Part shown: positions 37,339-44,900 of the stretch, piece after piece
Layout of the letters: the number at the start of each line of letters is the position of its first letter
Position numbering within the stretch: the stretch's first letter is position 1
Assembly: GCA_021373015.1 (NCBI GenBank)
Contig: JAJFTJ010000014.1
Location: forward strand, 74,927 to 136,322
DNA from: Nitrospiraceae bacterium
GTDB lineage: Bacteria > Nitrospirota > Thermodesulfovibrionia > Thermodesulfovibrionales > UBA1546
DNA: 61,396 nucleotides
Direction of reading: 5' to 3'
The notes under the pieces: generated by a model
Database searches by the model: none
Told to the model about the DNA's origin: nothing
Seen by the model: only the letters and a program-made list of their open reading frames with translations
Translations under genes and position numbers: made by a program

Positions 37339-37441
37339 CAAAGTTATTTTAAGCCTTTTTTTTAGAAAAAAACAAAAGCTAAGAAAATTAATCAAAGATA
37401 AAGGTTAGATAAGAAATTTGTTTTAACTTTAGTTATGAGCC

Positions 37442-37470
37442 TTTACAATGCAGAAATTCGAGATTATAAT
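37442..37470 (+). promoter_or_regulatory. promoter of the second htrA, predicted leaderless
   Basis: TTTACA (37442-37447), exactly 17 bases, and a perfect TATAAT (37465-37470). Six bases (TAGAAG) separate it from ATG 37477. It is among the clearest promoters in the window. The 173-base gap to the divergent dnaE holds nothing else obvious. Confidence 0.72.
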
Positions 37471-37476
37471 TAGAAG

Positions 37477-38940
37477 ATGAAAAAGCGCATTCTTATTGGA
37501 TTTTTTATATTATTCATAGGTTTTTTTCTTGGCTGGCTTATATTTTCTCTGTTAGGCATAACCGCAGGCATAGGCCGCTCATCTGTTATGGTAGCGCCGC
37601 GCGTGCCAAGCCAGATAATAGAAACATCAAAGGCATTTTCAGAGATAGCAAATGCAGTATCTCCTGTTGTTGTTAATATTTCAACAACAAAGGTTGTAAA
37701 AAAAAATTATCAATTTGAAGATCCTTTCTATAATCTCTTTGATCCTTCTTTAAATGAGCCTGGTGCGCCAAAAAAATGGAGAGAGCAAAGTCTGGGCTCT
37801 GGAGTAATAGTGTCAGAAGACGGCTATATTGTTACTAATAATCATGTTGTCGAAAAAGCTGATGAGATAAAAGTGCTTCTTTTTGACAAGAGAAGTTTTA
37901 CCGGTAAAGTCGTTGGCTCAGACCCAAAGACTGATATTGCATTGGTAAAAATCAATGCAAAAGACCTTATAACTGCAAGATGGGGAAATTCGGAGAAATT
38001 AGAGGTCGGCGAATTTGTGCTTGCGATAGGCAGTCCATTCGGGCTCAGCCATACTGTTACAATGGGAATCATAAGCGCTATCGGAAGGGTGAGCGTTGGA
38101 ATTGCAGATTATGAAGATTTTATCCAGACAGATGCAGCAATCAACCCGGGCAATTCAGGAGGCCCTCTTGTAAATATAAAGGGTGAAATTATTGGCATCA
38201 ATACGGCAATATTTTCAAAAACAGGCGGCTATCAAGGAATAGGGTTTGCAGTACCAAGCAACCTTGTGCGTTTTGTAATCGATGAACTTATTAAGTATGG
38301 AAGAGTTATAAGGGGATGGCTTGGTGTATCGATTCAGAAACTTACACCGGAGCTTTCGCAGAAATTTGGGCTTAAAGATATGACAGGCGCTTTAGTTGGC
38401 GAGGTTCTAAAAGAAAGCCCTGCTGAAAAGGCTGGGATTATGCGAGGGGATATAATTATTGAATATAATGGTAAAAAAGTTAATAATGCTGATGCGTTAA
38501 AAAACATAGTTGCACAGAGCAAGGCGGGCTCAAAAGTGCAGGCCAAGATTTTGAGAAAAGGCAAAGAATATGATATTGCAGTTTCAGTCACTGAATACCC
38601 AAAAGAACCGAGTGATTCGGCAGCTGAGCCTTCAGATGCAGTTGCAAAGCGCGAGGCATTAGCAGGGCTTGAAGTAGCCGATCTCACAAAAGACATTGCG
38701 CAGCAGTTAGGAATAAAAAGAGATGAAAAAGGAGTTGTTATAGAAAAAGTTGCTGCAGGAAGCGCTGCGGATGAGGCAAAGCTGAAAAGAGGAGATGTGA
38801 TTCAGGAAATAGACAATAAGAAAATAAACAACACTTCTGATTATAAAAAGGCAGCATCAAACATAAAATCTGGAGACACAGTTCTACTTTTTATTAACAG
38901 AGGAGGTCATAAATTTTATGCTGTAATCAAAGCATCATAA
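37477..38940 (+). CDS. HtrA/DegP-type periplasmic serine protease (second copy)
   Basis: 487 residues, collinear with the copy at 5 kb but clearly diverged. The N-terminal signal anchor is at about 5-28. The protease domain has His123 (NNHVV), Asp153 (DPKTDIALV) and Ser227 (NPGNSGG). PDZ1 is at about 270-365 (RGWLGVSIQKLTPELSQKF) and PDZ2 at about 385-480. An acidic Ser/Pro-rich linker (EPSDSAAEPSD) joins the PDZ domains and is absent from the first copy. It has its own promoter with a -10 six bases before the ATG. Two paralogues may respond to different envelope stresses. Confidence 0.95.
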   Translation: MKKRILIGFFILFIGFFLGWLIFSLLGITAGIGRSSVMVAPRVPSQIIETSKAFSEIANAVSPVVVNISTTKVVKKNYQFEDPFYNLFDPSLNEPGAPKKWREQSLGSGVIVSEDGYIVTNNHVVEKADEIKVLLFDKRSFTGKVVGSDPKTDIALVKINAKDLITARWGNSEKLEVGEFVLAIGSPFGLSHTVTMGIISAIGRVSVGIADYEDFIQTDAAINPGNSGGPLVNIKGEIIGINTAIFSKTGGYQGIGFAVPSNLVRFVIDELIKYGRVIRGWLGVSIQKLTPELSQKFGLKDMTGALVGEVLKESPAEKAGIMRGDIIIEYNGKKVNNADALKNIVAQSKAGSKVQAKILRKGKEYDIAVSVTEYPKEPSDSAAEPSDAVAKREALAGLEVADLTKDIAQQLGIKRDEKGVVIEKVAAGSAADEAKLKRGDVIQEIDNKKINNTSDYKKAASNIKSGDTVLLFINRGGHKFYAVIKAS

Positions 38941-38964
38941 TAATTTTTTAAAGGGGGTATTTAT

Positions 38965-39951
38965 ATGTTTTTTATTATTAGAGTTGCAATTTTCCTTGTT
39001 TTTATATCCGGAGGTTATTTACTAGGCAGCAAATACAATGCAGAAATGACAGGCGCGGCATGGGGTGCGCTTGTAGGCGGGCTGGCGTTTTTTATCGAAG
39101 AGATACTAAGAAAAGTTTCACTGGGAATGATTATTGGCGGGATATTAGGGTTAACAATTGGAATACTGTTCGCAAATCTTTTGTTATTTCCCTTGAGCAT
39201 TCTTGTTTCACAGAATATTACGGCTTTAACATTTGTACTTAATGCATTATTTGGATATGCTGGACTGCTTGTAGGACTGAAACGCGGCAAGGGGCTTACG
39301 GTCTACGGAATAATAAAGATGTTCAAGGGACAAGGATTTGACGAAAATCTTAAGCTCCTTGATACCAGTGTGATCATAGACGGCAGAATTGCAGATGTGT
39401 GTGAAGCAGGATTTATTGAAGGGACATTTATCCTTCCGCAATTCATACTTCAGGAGCTTCAGTATATTGCAGACTCGCCTGATGTGCTTAAAAGGGCAAG
39501 GGGAAGGAGAGGACTTGATGTCCTCCATAAACTCCAGAAGATGTCAAATGTTAACGTAAGAATTGTTGATGAGGATTTTCCAAAGATAAAAGAGGTTGAT
39601 GCAAAACTTGTTGCACTCGGAAGACTGCTTGATGCAAAGGTCATTACTAATGATTTCAATCTCAACAAGATTGCTGAGCTGCAGGGAGTTTCTGTGCTTA
39701 ACATACATGAACTCGCCAACGCGTTGAAGCCTGTTGTGCTGCCCGGAGAAACAATAAAGGTCTTTATCATTAAAGAGGGGAAAGAGCACAATCAGGGAGT
39801 AGCATATCTGGACGACGGAACAATGATAGTCATAGAAAACGCAAAGAGACTTATTGGCAAAAATGTTGATGTGACTGTGACAAGCGTACTGCAGACAACA
39901 GCAGGCAGAATGATTTTTGCAAAACTTAAAGAGGAGTATGATAGGGAGTAG
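38965..39951 (+). CDS. YacL-like membrane PIN-TRAM domain protein
   Basis: 328 residues. Four hydrophobic helices (about 3-105) are followed by a PIN ribonuclease domain at about 125-240. The acidic residues are in LLDTSVIIDGR, LQELQYIADS, DAKLVALGRLLDA and VITNDFNLNKIA. A C-terminal TRAM RNA-binding domain (about 260-325, GKEHNQGVAYLDDGTMIVIE) completes it. The family resembles Bacillus YacL, a putative membrane-attached nuclease. GGGGG precedes ATG 38965. It sits next to ispD as in many Firmicutes and related genomes. Its RNA target is unknown. Confidence 0.9.
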   Translation: MFFIIRVAIFLVFISGGYLLGSKYNAEMTGAAWGALVGGLAFFIEEILRKVSLGMIIGGILGLTIGILFANLLLFPLSILVSQNITALTFVLNALFGYAGLLVGLKRGKGLTVYGIIKMFKGQGFDENLKLLDTSVIIDGRIADVCEAGFIEGTFILPQFILQELQYIADSPDVLKRARGRRGLDVLHKLQKMSNVNVRIVDEDFPKIKEVDAKLVALGRLLDAKVITNDFNLNKIAELQGVSVLNIHELANALKPVVLPGETIKVFIIKEGKEHNQGVAYLDDGTMIVIENAKRLIGKNVDVTVTSVLQTTAGRMIFAKLKEEYDRE

Positions 39952-39966
39952 GGATATAAATCCCTA
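39949..39966. terminator. small hairpin between the PIN-TRAM gene and ispD
   Basis: TAGGGAT and ATCCCTA form a 7-base-pair stem around ATAA, overlapping the PIN-TRAM stop codon. The following TAAAAAATTT is AT-rich but not a clean T run, so it may attenuate rather than terminate. Confidence 0.35.
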
Positions 39967-39992
39967 TAAAAAATTTAATTAAAATTTTTCTG

Positions 39993-40700
39993 ATGAGTGG
40001 AAAAAAAATAATAGCGATTGTGCCAGCTGCCGGACTAGGACAAAGGTTTGGGGCTGGCATAAACAAGACATTTAATGAATTTAATGGTCAACCTCTGATA
40101 CTAACTACACTAATGGTTTTTGAGAATATTCATGAGATATCGGAGGTGATCCCGGTTTTCAAAAAAGAAGATGTGGAAGACGGATTGAGAATAATTAAGG
40201 GATCTGCTCTAACTAAAGTAAAGAGAGCTGCCCTTGGCGGAAAAGAAAGACAGGATTCTGTTTTTAACGGCCTCACATTAATTGAAGGCAATACAGACAT
40301 TGTATTGATACACGACGGAGCAAGACCGTTGGCAGATGAATCAATAATTAAAAATTTAATGAAAGAATTTTCTGATTGCGACGGAGCTGTTTTAGGAGTT
40401 CCCTTGAAAGACACCATAAAAGAGGCAGAAGGATGTTTTGTTAAAAAAACTTTGAACAGGGAGATTCTCTGGGCGGTGCAGACACCGCAGATTTTTAACT
40501 TCTCTGTATTAATGAATGCATATAAAAAGGCGATGAAAAAGAAATTATATTTTACTGATGATGCGGCAATTGTTGAAAATTACGGCGGAAAAATAAAAAT
40601 AATAATGGGTTCATACAAGAACATAAAAATAACAACACCTGAAGATATCAAGATAGCAAAGCTTTTTTTAAAAAAGGGCTGCAAGGGAGAAGCGATTTGA
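39993..40700 (+). CDS. ispD: 2-C-methyl-D-erythritol 4-phosphate cytidylyltransferase
   Basis: 235 residues. The nucleotide-binding N-terminus has AIVPAAGLGQRFGAGINKTF. The conserved GGKERQDSVFNGL, HDGARPL and TDDAAIVE are present. It makes CDP-methylerythritol in the MEP isoprenoid pathway. ispF follows with a four-base overlap, so the two enzymes are coupled although they catalyse non-consecutive steps. No Shine-Dalgarno site precedes ATG 39993. TAAAAT lies 7 bases upstream, but without a good -35. Confidence 0.95.
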   Translation: MSGKKIIAIVPAAGLGQRFGAGINKTFNEFNGQPLILTTLMVFENIHEISEVIPVFKKEDVEDGLRIIKGSALTKVKRAALGGKERQDSVFNGLTLIEGNTDIVLIHDGARPLADESIIKNLMKEFSDCDGAVLGVPLKDTIKEAEGCFVKKTLNREILWAVQTPQIFNFSVLMNAYKKAMKKKLYFTDDAAIVENYGGKIKIIMGSYKNIKITTPEDIKIAKLFLKKGCKGEAI

Positions 40701-41170
40701 TAAGAATGGGTTTTGGATATGATTCTCACAGGCTTGTTGAGGGGCGAAAACTTATAATAGGCGGTGTTGAGATCCCTTTTGAGAAAGGTCTGCTTGGACA
40801 TTCGGACGCAGATGTGCTTTGCCACGCAATAATTGATGCTATACTGGGAGCCATTGGGCTTGGAGATATTGGCAGGCATTTTCCTGATACAGACAATAAA
40901 TGGAAAGGCGCTTCAAGCCTCAGCCTATTAAAATATACAGTTGAACTTTGTAGGGAAGATGGTTTTAAAATTTCATGGATTGACACAACTATAATTATGG
41001 AAAAACCGAAACTCCTTCTTTACATAGAAAATATGAAAGCTAATATTCACAGCGCGGGTATTCCAAGCGGAATGATTAATATCAAGGCAAAAACAAATGA
41101 AGGGATGGGGTTTGTCGGCAAAGGAGAAGGCGCCGCAGCTTATGCCGTCTGTGTTTTAGAGAAACTGTAA
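40697..41170 (+). CDS. ispF: 2-C-methyl-D-erythritol 2,4-cyclodiphosphate synthase
   Basis: 157 residues, the usual length. Metal ligands lie in GYDSHRLVEG and LGHSDADVLCHAI. TDNKWKGASSL, IINIKA-like NIKAKTNEGMGFVGKGEG and AAYAVCVLEKL are characteristic. The start is TTG 40697, overlapping the ispD stop as TTGA with GGGAGA 7 bases upstream. ATG 40706 would be too far from that site and would remove conserved residues. It forms the cyclic diphosphate in the MEP pathway. Confidence 0.95.
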   Translation: MIRMGFGYDSHRLVEGRKLIIGGVEIPFEKGLLGHSDADVLCHAIIDAILGAIGLGDIGRHFPDTDNKWKGASSLSLLKYTVELCREDGFKISWIDTTIIMEKPKLLLYIENMKANIHSAGIPSGMINIKAKTNEGMGFVGKGEGAAAYAVCVLEKL

Positions 41171-41201
41171 ATCACAAAATCTAATCATAACTCTTAATCT
41201 A

Positions 41202-42104
41202 ATGACTGACAATAACCTGGTTATAAATATAAATAAGCCAAAAGGAATAACGTCGCAGCAGACGGTTACAAAGGTCAAAAAAATTCTTTCTGTAAAAAAA
41301 GCGGGCCACGCAGGAACTCTTGATCCACTGGCAACAGGAGTGCTGCTGGTATGCGTCAATGAAGCGACCAAAATTTCAAAACTTCTTACAGATGCAAATA
41401 AAGAATACACTGCAGTGATGAAACTTGGCGAAAGAACAGATACATTTGATGCTGAGGGCAAAATAATTAAAAAAGTGGATAATTTTTCTATTGGCGAGAA
41501 AATGATTATAGAGGTTTTACGGAAATTTACAGGAACAATTGAACAAGTTCCCCCTATGTATTCAGCAGTAAAGATGAATGGCGAGCCGATTTATAAACTT
41601 GCCCGTAAGGGAATTGAGATTGAGAGAATTCCAAGACAGGTAACGATATACAGCTTAGATATTATTAAGTACGAACCACCATTTTTAAAAATAAAAGTCT
41701 TATGTTCTAAAGGAACATATATAAGAACATTGTGTGATGATATTGGGAATATCCTAGGAGTAGGCGCTCATATAGTTGAACTTACGAGAACAAGATCAGG
41801 AGATTTCAACATAGAGAACACAGTTGAATTGAATCAGCTTTCAGATCATTCTAAGGGTTTTTATTCTATAGATGCAGCATTGAAAAATCTGACATCAATC
41901 ACCCTGAACGCTCCGAACTTTCAGAGAGCTAAACATGGCAGAACAGTAATGAATAATCTTTCCGATATTACCGAGAATTCATACATTAAAATCAATGACC
42001 CTGATGGAAGAATTTTTGCAATCGGAAGGATTAAAGGTAAAAAGATTTGCATTGATAGAATGCTTAATCGCATTCCATACAACACTGACAAGACAAAATC
42101 TTAA
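41202..42104 (+). CDS. truB: tRNA pseudouridine-55 synthase
   Basis: 300 residues. The N-terminal INKPKGITSQQTV and catalytic Asp in HAGTLDPLATGVLLV mark TruB. YSAVKMNGEPIYKLARKG and CSKGTYIRTLCDDIG follow, then a short C-terminal PUA-like region. It makes the universal pseudouridine in the T loop. It starts 31 bases after ispF. No ribosome site is obvious before ATG 41202. The usual partners rbfA and infB are not adjacent. Confidence 0.96.
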   Translation: MTDNNLVININKPKGITSQQTVTKVKKILSVKKAGHAGTLDPLATGVLLVCVNEATKISKLLTDANKEYTAVMKLGERTDTFDAEGKIIKKVDNFSIGEKMIIEVLRKFTGTIEQVPPMYSAVKMNGEPIYKLARKGIEIERIPRQVTIYSLDIIKYEPPFLKIKVLCSKGTYIRTLCDDIGNILGVGAHIVELTRTRSGDFNIENTVELNQLSDHSKGFYSIDAALKNLTSITLNAPNFQRAKHGRTVMNNLSDITENSYIKINDPDGRIFAIGRIKGKKICIDRMLNRIPYNTDKTKS

Positions 42105-42155
42105 ACCAATATATTAAATTTTTCAGGGAAGCGTTTGATAAATCTAAAAAAAGGC

Positions 42156-42184
42156 TTGACAAGTTTTCTTTTTTTTGGTATTTA
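42156..42184 (+). promoter_or_regulatory. promoter of the pil-aro operon, predicted leaderless
   Basis: A perfect TTGACA (42156-42161), 17 T-rich bases, TATTTA (42179-42184, weak). ATG 42192 is 7 bases past the -10 and has no Shine-Dalgarno sequence. Confidence 0.55.
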
Positions 42185-42191
42185 ATAATAT

Positions 42192-43244
42192 ATGATTTTT
42201 GGTGATAGGAGTTCTATAGGCTTAGATATAGGCTCTAACTATTTTAAGGCGGTTCAGCTTAAAGAAGTCCGCAGAGGCTATGAGCTTGAACTTCTGGATA
42301 TTCTACCTGTTCCCACTGAGATAATAGTTGATGGAGCGATAATTGACTCCCTCAGATTAGCCGAAGCGCTAAAAGAATTAATCGAAAGATCCCGGATAAA
42401 ATCAAAAGATGCAGTTGTAGGAATCTCAGGACATGCATCAGTAATTATAAAACGCATATCACTTCCTGAGATGTCAGAAGAAGACCTTGCAGAATCAATC
42501 AAATTTGAAGCAGAGCAATACATACCATTTGATATTGAAGATGTTAACCTTGATTTCCAGATATTAGGTCCAAGAGAAGAACAGGGACAGATGGATGTTC
42601 TTCTTGTTGCAGTAAAAAAAGACATAATCAACGAATATGTTACTGTTGTGAAAGAGGCGGGGCTTAACCCTGTAATTGTTGATGTTGACGCCTTTTCTCT
42701 TGAAAATATGTATGAAGTAAATTACGAAATCGAGCCTAATAAAAATGTTGCTTTAGTTAATATTGGCGCAAGCACAATCAACATGAATATTCTTAAAGGC
42801 GGAATTTCTGTATTTACAAGAGACAGTGCTACAGGAAGCAATCTTCATTCTGAGGCCATTCAGAAGGCTTTTTCAGTTTCATATGAAATCGCAGAAAGAT
42901 TGAAAAAAGGCGAAACTGTTGAAGGAGTCACACCTAATGATGCCTATGCAGCAATGGCATCTGCTACGGAAGATATAATCAATGAGATAGCGAGATCTTT
43001 GGACTACTATAAAAGCACTACAGTGCATGAGGAGATAAATGAGGTTATATTAAGCGGAGGCGGTGCGCTTGTAAGGGATTTCTCGAAACATCTGTCAGAG
43101 AAAATTGGCGTGGAATCAAGAGTTGTAGAGCCATTCAGGAACATATCCATCCCTAAAAAATTTGATATCTCATATATACAGGAGATAGCTCCTATAGCTG
43201 CTGTTGCTGTAGGGCTTGCCCTCAGGAGGCCTGGGGACAGATGA
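42192..43244 (+). CDS. pilM: type IV pilus assembly protein PilM (actin-like ATPase)
   Basis: 350 residues. The FtsA/actin-like fold shows IGLDIGSNYFKAVQL at the phosphate-1 loop, VALVNIGASTINMNIL at phosphate 2 and EVILSGGGALVRDF in the adenosine motif. PilM is cytoplasmic and binds the N-terminal tail of PilN to link the inner-membrane platform with the motor. It heads an operon pilM-N-O-P-Q whose genes all overlap by 1-4 bases. Confidence 0.96.
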   Translation: MIFGDRSSIGLDIGSNYFKAVQLKEVRRGYELELLDILPVPTEIIVDGAIIDSLRLAEALKELIERSRIKSKDAVVGISGHASVIIKRISLPEMSEEDLAESIKFEAEQYIPFDIEDVNLDFQILGPREEQGQMDVLLVAVKKDIINEYVTVVKEAGLNPVIVDVDAFSLENMYEVNYEIEPNKNVALVNIGASTINMNILKGGISVFTRDSATGSNLHSEAIQKAFSVSYEIAERLKKGETVEGVTPNDAYAAMASATEDIINEIARSLDYYKSTTVHEEINEVILSGGGALVRDFSKHLSEKIGVESRVVEPFRNISIPKKFDISYIQEIAPIAAVAVGLALRRPGDR

Positions 43245-43786
43245 TAAGAGTAAATCTTCTATCTGTGAAGCGCAAAAAGAAAGCTCAAGCCCTGCCTTCA
43301 TTTATTATTTATGGTGCATTACTTTTGGTTGCAGCAATTATTGTGGCTGGTTACAGTGTATGGTATTTAAATTCTCAAGTGTCCAGACTTAGCGATCAGA
43401 AAAAATCAAATGAAGTTCAGATTGCTGAATTAAAGAAAAAGATAAAAGAAGTTGAGAATTACGAGAGCCAGAAAAAACTACTCGAGCAAAAAACTAATGT
43501 AATAAAAGATTTAAAGAAGAATCAAAGTCTGCCTGCAAAGATACTCTCAGAGATAAACAATACGATACCTCAAGGTGTCTGGATTACAGCTTTGTCTATC
43601 TCAGGAGCAAACATTAACATAAGCGGAGCGGGTTTTACGAATGATGATATTATTAACTATGTAGATAATCTTAAAAAATCGCAGCTTTTTACAGACATAT
43701 ATTTACAGGGATCTCAAAAGGATAAAGGCGCAGCAGGCAAGACAGCATCATATCAATTTACATTGACCTGTAAGGTAAAAATATAA
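43241..43786 (+). CDS. pilN: type IV pilus assembly protein PilN
   Basis: 181 residues. The N-terminal IRVNLLSVKRKK is the PilM-binding motif (INLLP type). One membrane helix is at about 23-44, followed by a periplasmic coiled coil (about 45-95) and a small alpha/beta domain. It pairs with PilO in the inner-membrane alignment complex. The start overlaps the pilM stop (ATGA). Confidence 0.94.
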   Translation: MIRVNLLSVKRKKKAQALPSFIIYGALLLVAAIIVAGYSVWYLNSQVSRLSDQKKSNEVQIAELKKKIKEVENYESQKKLLEQKTNVIKDLKKNQSLPAKILSEINNTIPQGVWITALSISGANINISGAGFTNDDIINYVDNLKKSQLFTDIYLQGSQKDKGAAGKTASYQFTLTCKVKI

Positions 43787-44403
43787 TGGCTATTAATCTA
43801 AAACTTGACCTAAAAAACTTATCCCAGAGCGCTAGAACAGTCGTAGCAATAGTGCCGGCTGTTATTATTGTAATCCTTGCTCTATTATTGGCAGTTATCC
43901 CTAAATCAAAGGAAATAAAAAAACTTAATGGTGAAATACTTGCGCAACAGGCAGAGATTGCAAAGAACCAGGCGCTTGCAGCCAAGTTGGATGTATTGAA
44001 ACTTGAAAATGAAAGACTCCAAAAAGAATTTGCAAAGCTTCAGGAGCAGCTTCCTGAAGAAAAAGAAGTATCAAGTCTTTTAAAACAGATATCAGATATT
44101 GCATATAAATCAGAAATAGAAATTTTATCATGGAAACCAGAAACAAAAAAAGCACATTCAAGCGGCATAGTGGAAGAAGTGCCGTTTTCTTTAAGTCTTT
44201 CGGGAACTTACCATAATCTCGGTTATTTTTTTAGCAATCTTACTAAATTAAACAGACTGGTTAATATAGCAGATATAAAACTTGGCAATCCAAAAATAAA
44301 GAAAGACGAAGCAATGCTTGACATAAGCTTCAAAGCCTCAACCTTCACAGCAGTAAAGGAGGGAGATATAAAGAAGGACGCAAAAGAGGCAAAGAAAAAA
44401 TGA
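43786..44403 (+). CDS. pilO: type IV pilus assembly protein PilO
   Basis: 205 residues. A short cytoplasmic N-terminus and a helix at about 18-40 (VVAIVPAVIIVILALLLAVI) precede a coiled coil (about 45-95) and a ferredoxin-like periplasmic domain (SGTYHNLGYFFSNLTKL). It forms heterodimers with PilN. The start overlaps the pilN stop by one base (TAATG). The lysine-rich tail is typical of the family. Confidence 0.94.
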   Translation: MAINLKLDLKNLSQSARTVVAIVPAVIIVILALLLAVIPKSKEIKKLNGEILAQQAEIAKNQALAAKLDVLKLENERLQKEFAKLQEQLPEEKEVSSLLKQISDIAYKSEIEILSWKPETKKAHSSGIVEEVPFSLSLSGTYHNLGYFFSNLTKLNRLVNIADIKLGNPKIKKDEAMLDISFKASTFTAVKEGDIKKDAKEAKKK

Positions 44404-44900
44404 ACAGATCAATCTTAATACTTCTGTTTTTTATAAGCAGCGTTATCTTCATGCTGTCCTGCGATCAAAAACCCCCTGTTTCTAAGGCTGCTGCATCAAA
44501 ACCTTATCAGAGTGCAGCAAAAACTGTAGAGGTCAAAGAAGAGCAGAAACAGGAAGAAGTTTTTATTTATGATAAAAAAGGCAGAAAAGATCCTTTTGTT
44601 TCTCTTGCTATTAAATCAGAAGAAAAACCAAAGAAAGGACAGACGCCGCTTGAAAGCTATGATGTTGCCTCGATTAAAATCCTGGGTATTGTATGGAATC
44701 AAAAAGGAAATTTTGCATCAATAGTTCTCCCTGACGGGAAAGCTTACACACTTAGAGAAGGAATGACAATCGGACTCCATAATGGAAAAGTTCAAAAGAT
44801 AACTAAAAACGCTGTTATAATTAGGGAACAGATAAAAGACTATAAGGGAGTTCTCAAACCAAAGGAAACAACTTTGAAGCTCCGCGATGAGGAGGAGTAA
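44400..44900 (+). CDS. pilP: type IV pilus lipoprotein PilP
   Basis: 166 residues. The lipoprotein signal peptide ends in FMLSC, with Cys21 the lipidation site, so Lnt in this window should act on it. A disordered Lys/Glu-rich linker is followed by the beta domain (GRKDPFVSL, then GIVWNQKGNFASIVLPDGKAY). PilP connects PilNO to the secretin PilQ. It overlaps pilO by 4 bases and pilQ by 1 base. Confidence 0.93.
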   Translation: MNRSILILLFFISSVIFMLSCDQKPPVSKAAASKPYQSAAKTVEVKEEQKQEEVFIYDKKGRKDPFVSLAIKSEEKPKKGQTPLESYDVASIKILGIVWNQKGNFASIVLPDGKAYTLREGMTIGLHNGKVQKITKNAVIIREQIKDYKGVLKPKETTLKLRDEEE